Virus record (IMG/VR): IMGVR_UViG_3300017964_001331
Coordinates: 1 to 48,191 of that record
Direction: 5' to 3' (one strand)
DNA length: 48,191 nt
Source: a virus
Made by a program: the position numbers and the translations under genes. Of the stretch, positions 17,087-32,700 are shown piece by piece (position 1 is the first letter of the stretch; each line of letters opens with the position of its first letter). The notes below the pieces were generated by a model, which was not told where the DNA came from, ran no database searches, and worked only from the letters and a program-made list of their open reading frames with translations.

Positions 17087-17689
17087 TTACCCTGCTAAAC
17101 TCTGAACTCTTACAGTATAGTCAATTTGTATTAAGCGGTTTAACGATTTTTGCACAGGGTGGAAAATTACATGAGTGATTAATTTACCTTCTCCGTCCTG
17201 TGAATAACTACGTAACCCTAACTCGTCAAATACATATGGACTATCAGTTGCAGATGCAGTATCAAACGCCTCTTGACCGTTTGGCTCGCCATAATCAAGC
17301 AAACAACTTACAACAATATCAGTATAATTTGTACCTGCAACGTGTCTTGTTTCTAACTTATTACGTGCAGGGTCTGTATTGTTTACGCTTCTGTCGTCTA
17401 CAACTTTAGTGTAAGTTTGATTGTACAAACTTGCGTTTGTGCCAGTTGAATTTGGTGTTAGGTATGTAATAATACCAGTTGGATCGACGTTTGTACCGCC
17501 GTTACCAAAACTCATCTGGTAAATGAATCCTTGTCCTTCGTTTGCCAAACTTTCTGCAAGCGCAATACTCATATTTTCATAATGAATTGCGTTGCGTTTG
17601 TCAACGTAGACTTTTTGAGATTCAGGGTCATATATTTTTATATGTCCTTGAACTAGTACTCCGTTTGTATCTTGCATAATGTCACTCAT
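17087..17689 (-). CDS. Conserved-type structural protein next to the fibre trio
   Basis: A 200-aa beta-rich protein starting MSDIMQDTNGVLVQGHIKIYDPES and containing RNAIHYENMSIALAESLAN (about residues 33-51). I recall this pair of segments from conserved structural genes of marine T4-like phages, always close to the baseplate/fibre genes. No enzymatic motif is visible. It sits between the 5153-aa virion gene (20-nt gap) and the collar-domain fibre (11-nt gap), and a late-type octamer lies 17 nt before its ATG. It may act as an adaptor between the baseplate rim and the fibres; this is inferred from position alone. Confidence 0.6.
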   Translation of the reverse strand: MSDIMQDTNGVLVQGHIKIYDPESQKVYVDKRNAIHYENMSIALAESLANEGQGFIYQMSFGNGGTNVDPTGIITYLTPNSTGTNASLYNQTYTKVVDDRSVNNTDPARNKLETRHVAGTNYTDIVVSCLLDYGEPNGQEAFDTASATDSPYVFDELGLRSYSQDGEGKLITHVIFHPVQKSLNRLIQIDYTVRVQSLAG

Positions 17690-17706
17690 CTATTTTTCCT
17701 ATACTG

Positions 17707-17714
17707 TATTTATT
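17707..17714 (-). promoter_or_regulatory. Late-promoter-like octamer AATAAATA
   Basis: Seven of 8 match to TATAAATA, 17 nt before the ATG at 17689. It overlaps the last codons and stop of the 5153-aa gene. The nonamer AATAAATAC is identical to those at 10545-10553 and 44745-44753. Confidence 0.5.
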
Positions 17715-20700
17715 CTGGTAGCTCAGATGTTCCTGCACGTAAGAATCTTGCAATTGAATTTTCTGTATTTCCTAGTGTAGTTCCTTGTGTTGTCCACGCT
17801 CGACCTACTTTTTTAACAACTGTAATTCTAGAATTTTCTGCAGGAGTGTTTAATAAAGTAATACTATTTGTATCTGCATCAAAACTAAAATCTGCACTAA
17901 TTGTTACATCGCCTTCTGGACTATCTAACGCAAGCGTTGGATCAAAAACTTCAATTGTAGTTTTACGCTGTCTTGTGCCGCCAACAAATACTTCAATTTC
18001 ATTTATAGAATTAACATCGTAATCTATTTCAAAATTGTTTGTATTTCCGTCAGCTATTGTGTTATAAGCTAAAGTTGTATCTCTGTATGGAACGGTTTTA
18101 CTTATGTTTTGATCAAATACATTTGTTCCCGCTGAGTGTACTTCTTTAACTCCTGTTCCTAGTGTACCTCTACGTAATTGACGTAATGTATTATCTTCTT
18201 TTACAAAGTACTCTATACGTTCGCCATTTATAAAAATTACACCCGGTAAATTTAAATCTTTGTTAGGGGTTGATAGCGTAGATCCGTCAACAACTTCTAT
18301 ACGTAAATCATAATAATTTAAATCTTGTGCAAGTGTAGTTGCTGCACTATCAAGTCGTTTAAAGTGTGTTCTGTTAAGCATATCTTTAAACTGTCTAAAC
18401 GCAAATTTAGGAACACTTACATTAGCAGCAAAATGTAATATATCTATTACATCGTTTGCTTGTGGTGTAACTGTTAATCTAACTTTTTGTTTATCATCTG
18501 TTATATAATAATCTACACTCGGAGTTAACAATTCTCCATTTAAAGATACCCAAACATACTGTGCATCTACAGCAGGTTTACGTAGTTTTATTTCACCTAG
18601 TGTTAATCTGTTGTATGTTACATACTCTACTTCGCCTGCATATGTAGTAGTTCTTTCAACAACATCATAATTTATTCTTTCTAATTTTAGAATGTCATGA
18701 TTTGTCATTTGAATAATTTCAACAGTTTCTTGATCAGCTGGCGGTGTATCTAATATTACTGTTGATCCAATAACACGATATTCACCATCTGTTATAACAT
18801 AGATATCTAATAAATCTCCAGGGGTACCAATATCATCTGGAAGTACAATACTACTGTTTGCAATATCAAATCTCCATTGTACCGGAGTTTCAATTAATTT
18901 TCCATTTAAATAAACACTAACATCAGAAACATCTAAACTTCCTTGTGGTTGTTGGAAAATTTCTAAAGCATATTCTCTTTGATTGTTTTCTGGAATTTCA
19001 AACTTTGTATTATAACCAGCGTTTAAAATTCTGTTTCCAACTTTTACAAGTATGTTATGTTGAGTTGGAGCAGCATAAAGAGGTGTTGACTGAATATCAT
19101 ACTCTATACTAACACCATCACCTACAAACATACTTGACGACATTTGACTATAATTTACAACATCGCTGTTTCCAAATAGCGTAAAATTAATTACACTATT
19201 AAGATTTGGTGGTGTGTCAAAACGTATAAACGCTCTTGTTGAATCATTAGTGTTATAAACTGTTACGTCTTGCTGTACTCCATTAATATTAGCATAGCCA
19301 GACATTCCTTCTACAAATTCAACATTAGTTTCAAAGTCTGTTTGTTCTCCGTCTCCAGTAAATTTACCATAATCAAGTATACTTTGAACACCTTGTGCAA
19401 CTGCAACTATGTTAAGTTCCTCACCTCCAATTAAAGACGGAATAGTTATAATATTTGAACTCCAGTTAATTGTAAACTCAGAATCTGCAAGTATTACATT
19501 GTCAACTTTTACAATTACTGCTGATATATTGTTAGGAATAACTCCTAGATTATAGTTAAGTGTTCCTGGAACTGCACGATAACTTTGAGAATATATTACG
19601 CCTTGTCCGTCGCTGTCTCTTGTATAAACTTTAATATCAAGTGTATCAAGAATTTGTCCAGGTACTAATTCTTCAGGACCACCACTAGTTGTTGGCGTAA
19701 CAAATCCATCGCCGTCAACAATTATATCCTCAGCATTAAGTCCTGTTGCTGTTGAATATTGTAAGTCGCCGCCTTCTAATTGCGTATCATAACTATCAGG
19801 GTCAATTTTAACACTGCCATCACTAGTAATTTTTCGAATAGCAAGTACGTCTCCGTCTAACATCAAAATATCTCTTGATGCTAGATCAATTGTATCAGTT
19901 ACTCCGTCGCCTGTAATGCTATTTGTAATAGCGTGTACATTTGTCGGTGTGCCTGCATCGTAGTCAGGATCATCAATTCTTACACCATTTTTATATAAGT
20001 TGTAAACAACTCCGTCTTCTAATGGTGCAGAAAGTTGAACCGAAACTGTTGAACCATCTGCTGTAAAAATTTCATCTTCAAATGTATTAACAAAAGAATC
20101 CCAATTATCAGTATACCAAGGTTGACTATCCCATCCTGCAGAACTTGTAAAGTCAAAACTTGTTACTTCAACTCCACCATAGTCAATACCTGTCATTAGC
20201 TGCGCTAAATCTTTACCATACATTCCTGCTGTTGGTGCATATGCTAAATTAATTCTGTCTTGTGCAGTTAGCATACTTAATGGTTTATAATATTCTACAC
20301 GAATACTTGCTCCAAGTGCAGGAGGTGTAGTAAATATAATTTTTCCTTGATGTCTAGTATATGTCTTACTATTGTCAATAATATTTTCGTATGAATATTT
20401 GCTTCTTAATTGTAATACATCATCAACATAAATTTTAACTTTCTTTTTATCAAGGTCCATTGGCCATTCTAAGAAGAAACGTGTTTCAGAATTTGTTCCT
20501 ACAAAAGTCTCGGTTTCTGCTAACGACTCTATAGTAAATGTTTTAGAAACACGGTCAAACTTAACTTTAACTCTTGTAGATCTTACAGATCCGTTGCCTA
20601 ATACCGCAGTTGCTTTAGCAGGAGTTCCGGTATCTAGTTGTGAACCTTCAATTACTACTGTTGGTGCGCTTGTATAGCCTGTTCCAGGATTGGTGATTTC

Positions 20701-23700
20701 AATCTTTGTAATTTTTCCGTAACCTAAGTATGCCTTAGCTGTTGCGCCTGTACCATTGCCGCCTACAAATTTAATTATAGGTTCATAAGTATATCCGCTT
20801 CCTGTATCACCTATATCAACTTTGGTTATTTGATAACCTAAATTATTCTTCCAGTTGTTTCTTGGTGGAGTTTCTAAATCAAAGTTTACATCTTGCAAAC
20901 TGCCATCAACAATAATAGCTTTACTCGGTTCTATTTTTCCAGTCAAACTATTATACTTAGGCGGTAAATCAAAATCAGTTACTACACTGTTGGTTTCTTC
21001 AGTTACAGTATATTGACTTACAAATTCTCTTAATTTAGTTTTATAAGGTTTAAATTCTTCTACAAAATCTTGATAGCTTTGTAAATTATCATTATTGAAT
21101 GTAAGATCTTTTTGTCCTAGATCGCCTCGATTGTGTTTTGCTTTTACAAAACTAGTTTTAAATACCCAATCTGCTGCTGGCTGTTCAGCCAATACATAAC
21201 GTAGTGTAGAAGCAAAAAGTTTATTATATTCTACTTCTAAATCACCAACAAATAATTTATCACGTATAGTGTTAAGAATTATTCTTAGTTCAAATGCAGG
21301 ATTGCTATCATAAAAATAATTGTCAAAACTTCTATTACTATAACCTATAGTATTTTTACTAAAATTATACAATGACTCATTAAATTCTATGGTACCATTT
21401 TGTCTACCAATAGTTTTATAATTAACAGTATAATCTTCTGTATCTTGAGTATCTATTTTTTCAAGTAATAACCAGCCGCCTGAGCCAATATTATTAATTT
21501 TAATAACATCGCCAATGCTATCAGATAGCGTAGGTAACTGATAAGAACCATCAATGTTATGTTTAATGTTTGTAAACTGATTATAACCAGTAGCGTACCA
21601 ATCTTTATAATCCCAATAAAGTTCTACGTTATATCCTTGAACTGATATTCTATTCCATGATTGGCTTTCTATATTCCAGCTATGTAGTGCCCATTTATCC
21701 TGAACTTCACTATCTGCTGTTACAAGTGCAGTAAATGGTCTAACTGTTATAGTAGTGTTATTATCATATCCATAACCGTCATTAGTTATTTTAACATTTG
21801 TTATTTGTCCTAAATTATTAAGAGTAATATCAAAATCTGCATCAAACCCTTTGCCGTTTATTTTAAATGAAGGTGCTACTTTGTAACCTCTTCCAGAATT
21901 AATAATATTAATTCTTGTAATTCTTCCATTTACTATCACAGGCTCTAAAATTGCTTGTGTAATTTTACTTGTACTAATATATTGTAATTCGCTAATAGAG
22001 TCAACTGATATATCGTATTTTTTACTAATTAGCGTTGGCGCTTCGTCTTTTGCTGTTAAATCAGATATGTCATACTCATCAGTAATTAGACTATTGCCTA
22101 ATACAAAATTAACTCTTTCAATTGTTTGTTTAAGAGCTTCGATTCTATTAACAAACATACTTTGTCTAGGACGACTTTGTACACCATAACGATTTTTTAC
22201 TGTTATATCAGGATCTGGAACTAATCTAGAATTTTCATCAAAGCCAATTAAACTATCAAACCATTTGCGCTCAATATCAGCATCAGGTTTAGACGACTTG
22301 TCGTTTTCTGAAAGCAATTTATATTGACTATGTAGATTTTGATTTTCTTTTGGACCAGTTGAATATTTAATGTTAAGAACAACATCATCACCTTCAATAA
22401 CATCGTCGCAGTTGTTTAAAACAAATTTGTTATTTGTTAGTAATGATAAAAACTTATAACCTTGTGTTCTAGGATTTGCAATAAGTGCTGCAATATCAAA
22501 TATTGATAAGAATCTGTCTTCCATTACTGGAACTGTTCGTTTTGATTCTACCCAGTAGTAGTACTTGTTTTTAAAAGTTTTAGAAACATCATCATATATA
22601 ATTCTTGTAGAGAATTTTTCATCTCCATACAAAGATGTACCACTTATATCTTGTGATGCACCTTCTGGAGTATCTGCAAGAGTATCCCAAGAACTTGGTA
22701 GGTAGTCACTTTCAACCCATTCATATATGTTAATAGTTGCGTTAGGTAATAATTTATTCCAGTTATTTTTTTGGAATGTAGTTGAACCTTGGTGTGCATT
22801 AGCAAATTTAGCTGTAGAAATATCCCACCAAACTTTACCAACATATTCGTCTGTCCACACTCTGTCAGGATCAACATTATTATCTGTAAGCTCTCCTGTG
22901 TTATAAAGCGCAGGATCGTATGGTGCTTTAAATGCTATTTCTTGATCAGCTACTCCTGGGATTTTTCCTTGTACAGGGTCTACATAATCAACATAAGTGA
23001 TAATTTCATTCTTTCTTTTATTGTAAAGAAATGCTCCTCTAATTTTAGAAACATCTACAGGAATAACATTTTGACTTATTGCTTCCCAAGCAAATACACC
23101 ATTACCTTTTCTAAAGTCTAACATAATGCCTTTGTAGTCGCCACTGTATTGTTGCGGCATTCCTACATAAACATGATTGTTATTTGAATATACATTTTCG
23201 CCAAACATACGTTGTGACAACGAATATCTAAACTGTTCAGAATATATTAGTGTATCTTCTAAATTTTCGTAAACATAAACAACACCTTTATCAAGTATAA
23301 TATTATTAAATGTAGTAAACTCAGCATCAAATGTTGTAGCAGTTCTTTCTTTAGATGTAGTATCTAATGTATAAGAGTTTTCATCTACTCTATCTGTATA
23401 TGTGTCGAAACGTGTTGGAATTTTTTGATCGCCATTTAAACTTGATATAACAAGATTGTCTTCACCAAAGTTTAAACTGTAACCAAACCCTTCGCTTTCT
23501 TCATTATTTGGCGGCGTTAATGTTTGTGTTTGTACAAATTTTCCGTTAACTTGACTATAGATATAAACAATACCTTGATTAATCTTTTTGTCGTCATTAT
23601 ACGGTGCGCCTATAGCAATTTTTCTGCCATCTGGACTTAGACTAACAACATCTGCAAATCCTTCAGTATTATTAGGAGAAGGTATAACTTGATCTACCAT

Positions 23701-26700
23701 ATACTTGTCATCTACTTCCCTGTAAACTACAATAGATTTGTGTATAGTACTGTCTGTTTCCATTTGCTTACTAGTAACAATTAAAACATTACCATCGTCA
23801 CTAATATCGAACGCCTCACTAAATTGTTCAATATTTTGTATAGGATCAAATACTTCTTCATTATAAAAATGTGTTGATGTAAGATTCGGCAAGTAACCTA
23901 AGTAATCAATCTTAGTGCTTATTTCACTCCATGATGCATTTGAATTTGAAGGTACAGGTGCATTAACATCAATATTAGTATTAGCAGACCAAAGTTTGTT
24001 ATCGTAAACAACTATATTACCAGATTTATAAGTATAAGAATTATCAAAATCTCCTCGATAATTTGTATCTTGGCCGTAACGCCAACTAATGTTAGTCCAA
24101 TATATAGAATCTTGTATTACATTTTGTGTTTCAAGAATTGCTTTGTTTGCACGGTAGTAATTATCTTTATAAATTACAATATCGCCTATGTCATATGCTG
24201 TTAACTGGTACTCTCCTTTGAAATTATCTGACGGTTTTGTACCGTGTCTAACTATTTCAATAGTTCCTGGATATGTGCGTCTGCCTATTGAATCGTCTAA
24301 TAATTCTTCTGTTGTGTCAACGCCCTTAGAGCCAATCATTAATGTATAATAATTATTATTTTGAGTAATTTTTACTAAATTACCAAACTGTCTACCAGCA
24401 TGTCTATATTCTGATACAAATATATTTTGTAAACGATATTCGCCTGCAACTCTTCTAAAAATAGCAACTGCGCCTTCGTTTTCTAGTCCAGTTTTTGCAA
24501 CTCCGTATTTGTCTGCAGGAATATTGTAAACTTGAGTATAATCTTTGTTTAGACTGTAAGGAGGATTAGCTAGACGTTGTATTCCAGATTCAGTATTTTC
24601 GTTGAAGAACCAATATTCTTCGTCAACAACTTCTGGTTGCGTAACAATATTTAAATTGCTATCATTTGCAAATACTAATAATTTACCTACTAAATTTGTA
24701 CCTAGTACAATATCATTATTAATATCTTCAACTGTACCAATTACTCTGTCAACATCGTTAACACCTCTAATGTTTGGATTAACTGTGTTGTTAGTTCCTG
24801 CTTTTCTACGGATTTCGTATCTTCCAATATTTGATAATTCATTCCAATTTCCTGACAACACTTTTACATAAACTCTAATACTATTAAAGTTTCTTCTCAT
24901 AAACACAACTTCGGCACTACTTGTTGTAGTTGAAGTTAGTGCTAGTCCGCCTTGTCCGTCTCTTGGAATTTGTACATCTTCTAAAATATCACCAATTTGT
25001 GGTTCATATGGGAAGCCTTGGAAGTCAAATTCTGTAAGTTCAAAATCTATGTATCCATCCCAAATATCAGTTATTGTATGTTTTTTGTTTAAAAATTCGT
25101 ATGTGAAAGCAGTATTACTTAAATCAATATTTCTATTATCTAAATCATACAATCTAAATTCGTATTCTTCTCCAACTTGTACTATGTTACTAAATTCTTT
25201 TCCTACTCGAGCAATCCATCTATTATCAAGTTGCGGAGAACTAACTCCGCTAGTTCCGTCTGCGCCAGCCGGGTCACCAGTATACGAAAGACTTGACAAG
25301 AAGCTCGCTTGGTTTTTATTAGTAATGTATGGGCCAACGGCTGCAATTGTATTTTGAATATTGTAATAATAGTTTACTGGACGTTGCGAGTCAGCAGGTC
25401 TAACATCTGCATAAACTAGACCTTTACCTGAATCATAATATCTTCCATTGTTTGAATATGTAAATCCAGTTTCAATATACCAGTAACCTGCAACAGCATC
25501 TGTTATAGAGTACGTTGATTCTTCTGTATAATCACCAATTAAATCGCCTTCGGCATTGTAAGCAGTACCAGAAATATCAAATACACCATTTGTGTTTGAA
25601 ACATAAATTACTGCACTATCACGCCTTGTTCCAACATATACAATTTCCGCTGCGCCGGTGTCTGTAGTAAATGTATCGCCTACGTTAGGCAATGTAACAA
25701 ATGTCTCAAGGAAAAATACATGATCTACTTTTTTAGCAATAGTATGTTCTTGATTTAACCAATTAACAGTTATTTCAGCAATTTCATTATCAAACGGATA
25801 TTGAATGTCTGAAGTATTGAATGCATAACTTACTGTATTCCAATATAAGTTTACTAAATCGCCCACTGCTGTACCAAGGTACATATCTTTAGGAGCTCTT
25901 ACTAGAATGTGATCAACAGTATTGTTAGGTAATCCAGGATCGCCTGCAACTAATAAATTTAAACTGGTACTATCAGCATCTTGCTGTGATGCAATATTAA
26001 TATATGTATCAAATGTAGTAAACGGTTGATTGCCTATTTGTGGTAATATTTCTCTATTAGCTTTCCATAGTGTTTCTCTATAACGAACAATATCACCTTT
26101 TACATAAGTCTTATCAGATTGAAAGTCAAAAGTTTGTTCATTTGTATTTGAATCTGTTTTATAAGCCAATTTAGTTTTAATATTACTTGCATTAGGAACA
26201 CCTACTACTAAGTATTCACCATCTGGAGAAACATCTATACTTCTACTAAAGTCTAAATTATCTAATGCAAAATAATCATCATTGTCAAGTTCAATTTCTT
26301 GAGACAAGTTTAAATTAGATGCTTCTCTACTTCTACGGTAGAAATAGACTTTTCCGTTTACATCATTTGGAGAAGCTACAAATACATTGTTGTTATCTTT
26401 AGTTACAGCAAGACTATCTGTAAATCCATGAGTGGTACTATCGTACTCGCTAGGATTGACTATTGTTTGCTCATTATTGTAAACAGAATTATTTTCTAAT
26501 ACTGCCCAAGTGCTATTATAGTCATCTATCCATATTTTTTGATCTTGGTAAAATTCTTGGTTTGTTAAAGAATTAACTCCGTTAAGAGAATCTGTTCTAA
26601 CAGTCCTTAACTTAACAACTGAAAAGTTTTCTTCTTCAAAATCTAAAACATCATCAGTTAGTTCATTACCAGCAAACGGAACTTCAATTTTTATTTTATT

Positions 26701-29700
26701 AAGTTCTGCAGAAATAACTTTGTAAAATCCATTAAGTAAATATTCTTCTGCATGTTGTAATCCAATATAGTCTCCTTCAGTAACAATAGAAGCAGACCAT
26801 CTATCTAGTGTAAGTTCTCCAATTCCGTAACCTGGATCTGCATCTTCAATCAAAGAAACTGTAAATTCAGATGCATATGCTCCTGAACGAACTACTTGCA
26901 TTACTGTCCAGTCATTAGACTCTGTGTTAGTAATCCAAATATTATCTCCTAAATTTAGTCCATTTACATTAACTAAAATTAAATTTGAAATATTACCTAT
27001 AGTTGTTGCAACATCACTTTCTTTAACATATCCGCCTGTTTTAATATATTCAGATTCAATATTTTTTACAGGAAGAGGTGCATGATCGTAATCTTCCGGT
27101 TTGTCATAAACTTCGTTTGGTAAAATTCTATATATCTTGTCATAGTTAGTAGCAGGTAATGTATTCAGCAATTCAAATGCTTGAGGCGATTCTTGAACTT
27201 TTTCTTCTTGAATAATGTATTCTACTTGTTTAATATCATCAACAGAACCATATCTTCCAACTTGTAATGCCCACTCTTCATAAAATTCTAAATTATCTGT
27301 AGTCTTACCTAGAGCATCAAACAATTTAGTAAAGACATTCATAGTTCCTTTTTCTGCTATAGCTCCGCGATAAAACTTAAACTGACTTACATCGTCGTTA
27401 ATAATGTTTGCAAGATACTGACGCTTTTGGTAACCAATTAGATGCTGAGCCATTCTTTGTTGTTCAATATCAAAACTATCGCTATCTAAATCATAAAAGT
27501 CTGTAAACTGAGTAGTTCTGTAATCAAAGTTTGTTAACAACTGAGATTCTGGTTTCTCTGAAAGCAAGTACCAATCATTAGAATTAAAATTTTGTGATCC
27601 CGAAATATTTTTTGATGCAACATAATAATATTGTTTGTATTTTACTATGTCGCCAATTGTATAATCTTTCCATTGTGTCCAGTCAGTAAATGTTCCGTCG
27701 TCATACAAGAATCCCGGAATGTTTAATCCGCCATTCCAGTTATCTGATCTATAGCCACTAACTTTAATTCTTTCTTGTCTATAACCAGTTGATGGTCTAT
27801 ATATGATATCGTTAAACACTGTAGTATTATCTAATAACACAACATGTTCTTTTTGAATCAAAGGTAATGATGCATGGAATAAACCCTCGTCGGTATTTGT
27901 AACTTCAACACCAAAACTGTTTTCGTTTCTAAGTAAACTATTAAATTCTGAATCTAAAAATAAACCGTCTGCTTTCAATATTGAATATCCATAAAACGGA
28001 TCTTTAATATCGTCAACAACATAAAAATCTTTTTGGAATTCTAATATATTTGCAGCAGGACTTAGTGTAATAATACCTCCAGAAGCCCAACCTTGGGTTG
28101 TCCAGAACATAAATTCTTTTGCGCTTTGATTCCAATTGTTTACTTCTCCAAAGCCTTCACTCACATCGTCAAATATAAATCCAATATCTGTTAGTCTTTC
28201 GTTATACCCTAAAATAAAATCTACAACTTCTTGTACTGTTTTTAATCTAGTACCATATTCTAAAGTTTTTACAGATGTTTTATCAAAATTCTTTTTAAAC
28301 TGTGCAACTCTGCCGCCTTCAATTGGCAAGGTTGGTAACTTAGAAAGATTTTCTAAAGTAAAACTTACTCCAGTTTCGAAAGATTTTGTAACTCTATAAT
28401 ACGAATTATTGTGTATTATAATTTCGCCTGCTGTATAAAGTGTATTAGAATCCCAAGGAACAACTGCTTCGTTTATTCCTCCTACCGTTACAGTAGAAGA
28501 AGATGAACCTTCTCTAGCTTCATAATATTCAAAATAAGGTTTTTCTAAATTGTAACCTCTAAGTACATAACCAACTTCGGCTTTTTCTACAATTAATCCA
28601 CTGTATATTGCTAGTTGCGAAGGACTACTTGTGTTTAAGAAAATTTGGTAATTTTCTTGTGGTACAAAAATTCCATCTTGTGTAAGATTTTGTGTAGGTG
28701 ATCTGCTATCAAGTATAAGATTGAATTTTGGTTTACTAGTAAAGCCTCCAATTTTTATACCAATTTGATTTGATATATTTTTAAGATTAGTTTCATAACT
28801 TGAATAAAGTGTTAAAATATTACTTGCTACTAGATTGTAAACATAATTTACTAAACCAGAAGTTAACACTCTTGAATCTGAGTTGTAAGTATTTGGTAAT
28901 AATAAATTTTTTGTTTCGATAGGTTTATTTGTTTCTTTATAAACCCATTGATTAGCTTTGTTTTTATTAATTCTAGATATATCAAAACCTAAGCCCATTA
29001 CTTTTGCAGGCTTGTTTAATAGATAAGATGTTAATAGTGCAAACGGATATTCTGAACTTCTTCTCCATGCATTTTCTGTAGGAGAATAATCTCCAAAACT
29101 AAAGTTTCTAGACGTCTGCTGGATGTTAAATCCGTTAGCATATCCTATTCTAGTAGGAGTTACTAATTTTCCATCACTACCAACAGGAATATGATTAGTT
29201 AGCCCAGGACGAGCATAATCTAAATTTATTCTAACGTTGCCGGGTTCTGCAATCTTACCGGCTTCTAAATCTTTCCACAACACCAAGTTATCACCAGTAT
29301 ACGGCGCAGGACCATATACTTCATCCCACCAACTTGGTTTTATTGTGATGCCTAACATTTCCCACGGGCATGTGTGCGGACGATCTGTATCAAACGCATA
29401 AACAAACAATGATCTCCAAAATCCTGGATTTTTATTTCCGTTTGGTGTTTTAGTATCGGAGTAATTAAATGTCCAAGCATTATTTCTATCGTAGAATGTA
29501 TTGTTTGTATAACTTGTATTAGTTAAACTAGTAGTCAGCCATTGTTGGAAATCTCCAAGTAATGTTCTATTAATTTCATTTCTACTAAATTCAGTTTCTC
29601 TATGATCTCCTGGAATAAAATTATGAATGTCTAATCTATCTGTCGAATAATCAGCTTTAATGTTATTGAATATTCTTTTTTCTAATTCCAGTAATAGTTC

Positions 29701-32700
29701 GTCTCTGTAATCTTTGTATGCTTTAATAAAGCTACCGTCATGTCCTTTAACAAAAGCAACGCCTAAAGGATACTCGTTAATTTCAACATTATCATAATGT
29801 CCGTAAAAAGAACCGGTTGCAGGCATATAGAAAATTTTGTTTAAACCAACAAATGTAATTGTGTTAGCAGTATCATTTGCATCTGCATCTTTAGCAGCTT
29901 TTCTAGTTGTATATATAGGATAAAACCAGCCTCTAGTTCCTTTGTTGCTGCCTGATTCAGCTTGTCCGTAAATTTTAAATGGACCAGTTTCTGAAGGTTC
30001 ATCTACTATAACTGTATCATCAATGTATAGTTCTGGTTCATATTTAGGATAAAGTCCTAACTTTGTAGGTGTTGGAGGAACAAATGATCCGTCAGTATTA
30101 TCATACTCATAAATTTCTATCTTGTCATCTTCGACTTGTCCTGCATCAATACTTACATAACCTGTAGAGTCAAAATTATAATCTCTGCCATGTATTAATT
30201 GTTCTCCGTTCAAGTATACTAAAACACTTTTTACAGACAAACTAGATAGATTAAAAGGAGAACTTAAAGGATATTCTTTTGTTCTAGGATCTAAAACTGT
30301 ATATTCTATAATATTAGTGTTGCTATATGATAGCATATCACTAAAGTAAAACGGCTGAGTTTTTACTTTATCTTTATTAATTTCTTCTAATAATTTATCA
30401 ACATGTACTTTAGTAGTTCCGTCATACCCTAAACTTAGAGCACTTTCTAAAAATACTTTTTTAAATCTTGAATATTCATTTTTAGAATATTTTAAGGCTT
30501 TTATAATATTAGTTTCTTTATTTGTTATATGATATAAAGATAAATTTATCGGTCCGCTGTGTTTTACAAAACGCTTACCAAATCTATCTAAGTTTCCTAA
30601 ATCACGCAAATTACTTGAGCCTAAAAACACACCTTTAAAGTTTGGTAATTCTTCAAGCATAGTGTCAACATGATCAACTACTTCACCTAAGGTAAACTCA
30701 CTTACATCCTCGTTTAGTGGATTGCGTTCTAGGTTATGTGGGAACTCATAATGTCCATTACTATTTTTAGATGTTTTAGATCTTGTTTTTATTTTAACAA
30801 TATCTCCAGAATTTAAATTATCATAAAATCTAACATATGCAATTTTGTTTATTCTGTCAAGTTCATAATCTGTTAATTTAATTTGTATTTTATTATTAAC
30901 ATAAACTACAACATATAAATCATTTAAATCTCCAGAATTATTATAAACATCTATTGCAAAATTATTATTTTTTATGTCTGTTACATCGTATTGTCTAACA
31001 ACATATTGTTTACTTTCTGTAGGAATGTTACTGAAAGCATTTACATAAGTAAAGTCCGAAAGTGTTTTGTATTTTTTTAGGTAGCCAGAACTAATATCTT
31101 GAGATATAATTTCTGTTCCTTCTTGATATTCAAATGTATCGTTTAATAAATCAAAGTTAAAAAGTATATCACTCGAATTTTCAATAGTTCTGTAATTTAA
31201 AGGAAATCCTAGCTCTAAATCATTAGTACCTTCACCTAACTTATATGAAAATAATTTAGTTCCTTTAAAGGTAGTAGATTCATAATAAGTTTCGTCAGCA
31301 AAACTATTATCGTTTACATCACAAACTTCAAATAACGGAGACTGGTTTCTTTGAGTTTTTTCTTGTGCTTCTAGCCAGCTTCCGCCGTGATAGTGATAAC
31401 TTTTTCCTGCATTTTTTACACCACTAGTTACTAGTATAGTTTCTAAATCTTGCGGTTCAGTATCATCAGTTTCAATTAATGCAATTTGTTTATTATTACC
31501 AATTTCAATAAATTTAACTTGATAAATTTTTCCAGATACTAAAATATCAGTATCTGCTACAAAAAGAATGCGCATGCCTTCTGCTAAATCAATACCGTCG
31601 ATATTATACCCTAATGCTCCTTCAATTGTACTAAAAACATCTTTTGTAAAAGTATCAATTAAATCAACATCTTTTTTAGCAAAACTACCAAAGTTGTTTA
31701 ATTTTAGTCCTGCTTCAAATTCAATAATCGGACGTTTAGCTCTTTTGCTTTCGTCAATATTTTCAGGTAAATTATTAAATTTAAAACTATCTTTTAAAAC
31801 ATCTTTATGGAACCATTTATTATAACGACTCCATGCGTTTCTATCTTTACTTGCTCTATTAATAATAATATAATCTGGTTCAGTTGCTGAAGCAGTAGCA
31901 TCAGAAAAAGGTAATGTATCAAATTCTTCACTATCAAATGGAACATAACGTGCTTCTGTATATGCAGCAGGAATAATTAAATCTTGATCTTTGATTAATT
32001 TAATATTTTCTCCTACACCTTCAACATACCAATTATTTTGAGCATAATAAGCAGGTTCAACATCGCCTTGGAACTTAATCTTCATACCGTTGGACAATTC
32101 AACTCCGTTTGCACTTAGATATGTTTTCTTTCCTAAGATTTCGTCAGTAACATTTAAGAAAGCATTTTCTTCAATGTCATAAATTTTAATTAATCCGCTA
32201 GTGTCAATTGAATTCTTGCTAACATAGTATAATCTATTAGGTGCGTTAAATGGAATTGTAAATTCAATTGTACCTTTTTCAACATATGCAACTGCAACTT
32301 CTTCACCTTCTTCACCTAATTTGCGTATTCCGTCAGGATAAAGTGTTGAAACGTTTTCATCATCTTCAAAAGTAACACTGCCGCCGGAAGGAAGAACAAT
32401 AAAGTCTCCTTGATCATATTCATTGCCATATAGATCTGCTCCAAATAGTCCGTCAGCTCTTATTCCTTCTGTTCCTGCTGTTAATATTGCACTACCTGGA
32501 GTAAAACTTCTAGTAATTGCAAATGCTATTGGATGTCCTGGAGTGTCAATATCAAAACGATAAGTTTGTCCTCTATAAAGTTTTAACGATGGATTTCTAG
32601 TCAATCCGTCATTAAAGACATATGCTTTATTATCTCCTTGATCTTCAATAGTTACAGAATACGTACTAACAACTTCTCTACTTTGTCCTCTAACAGGAAT

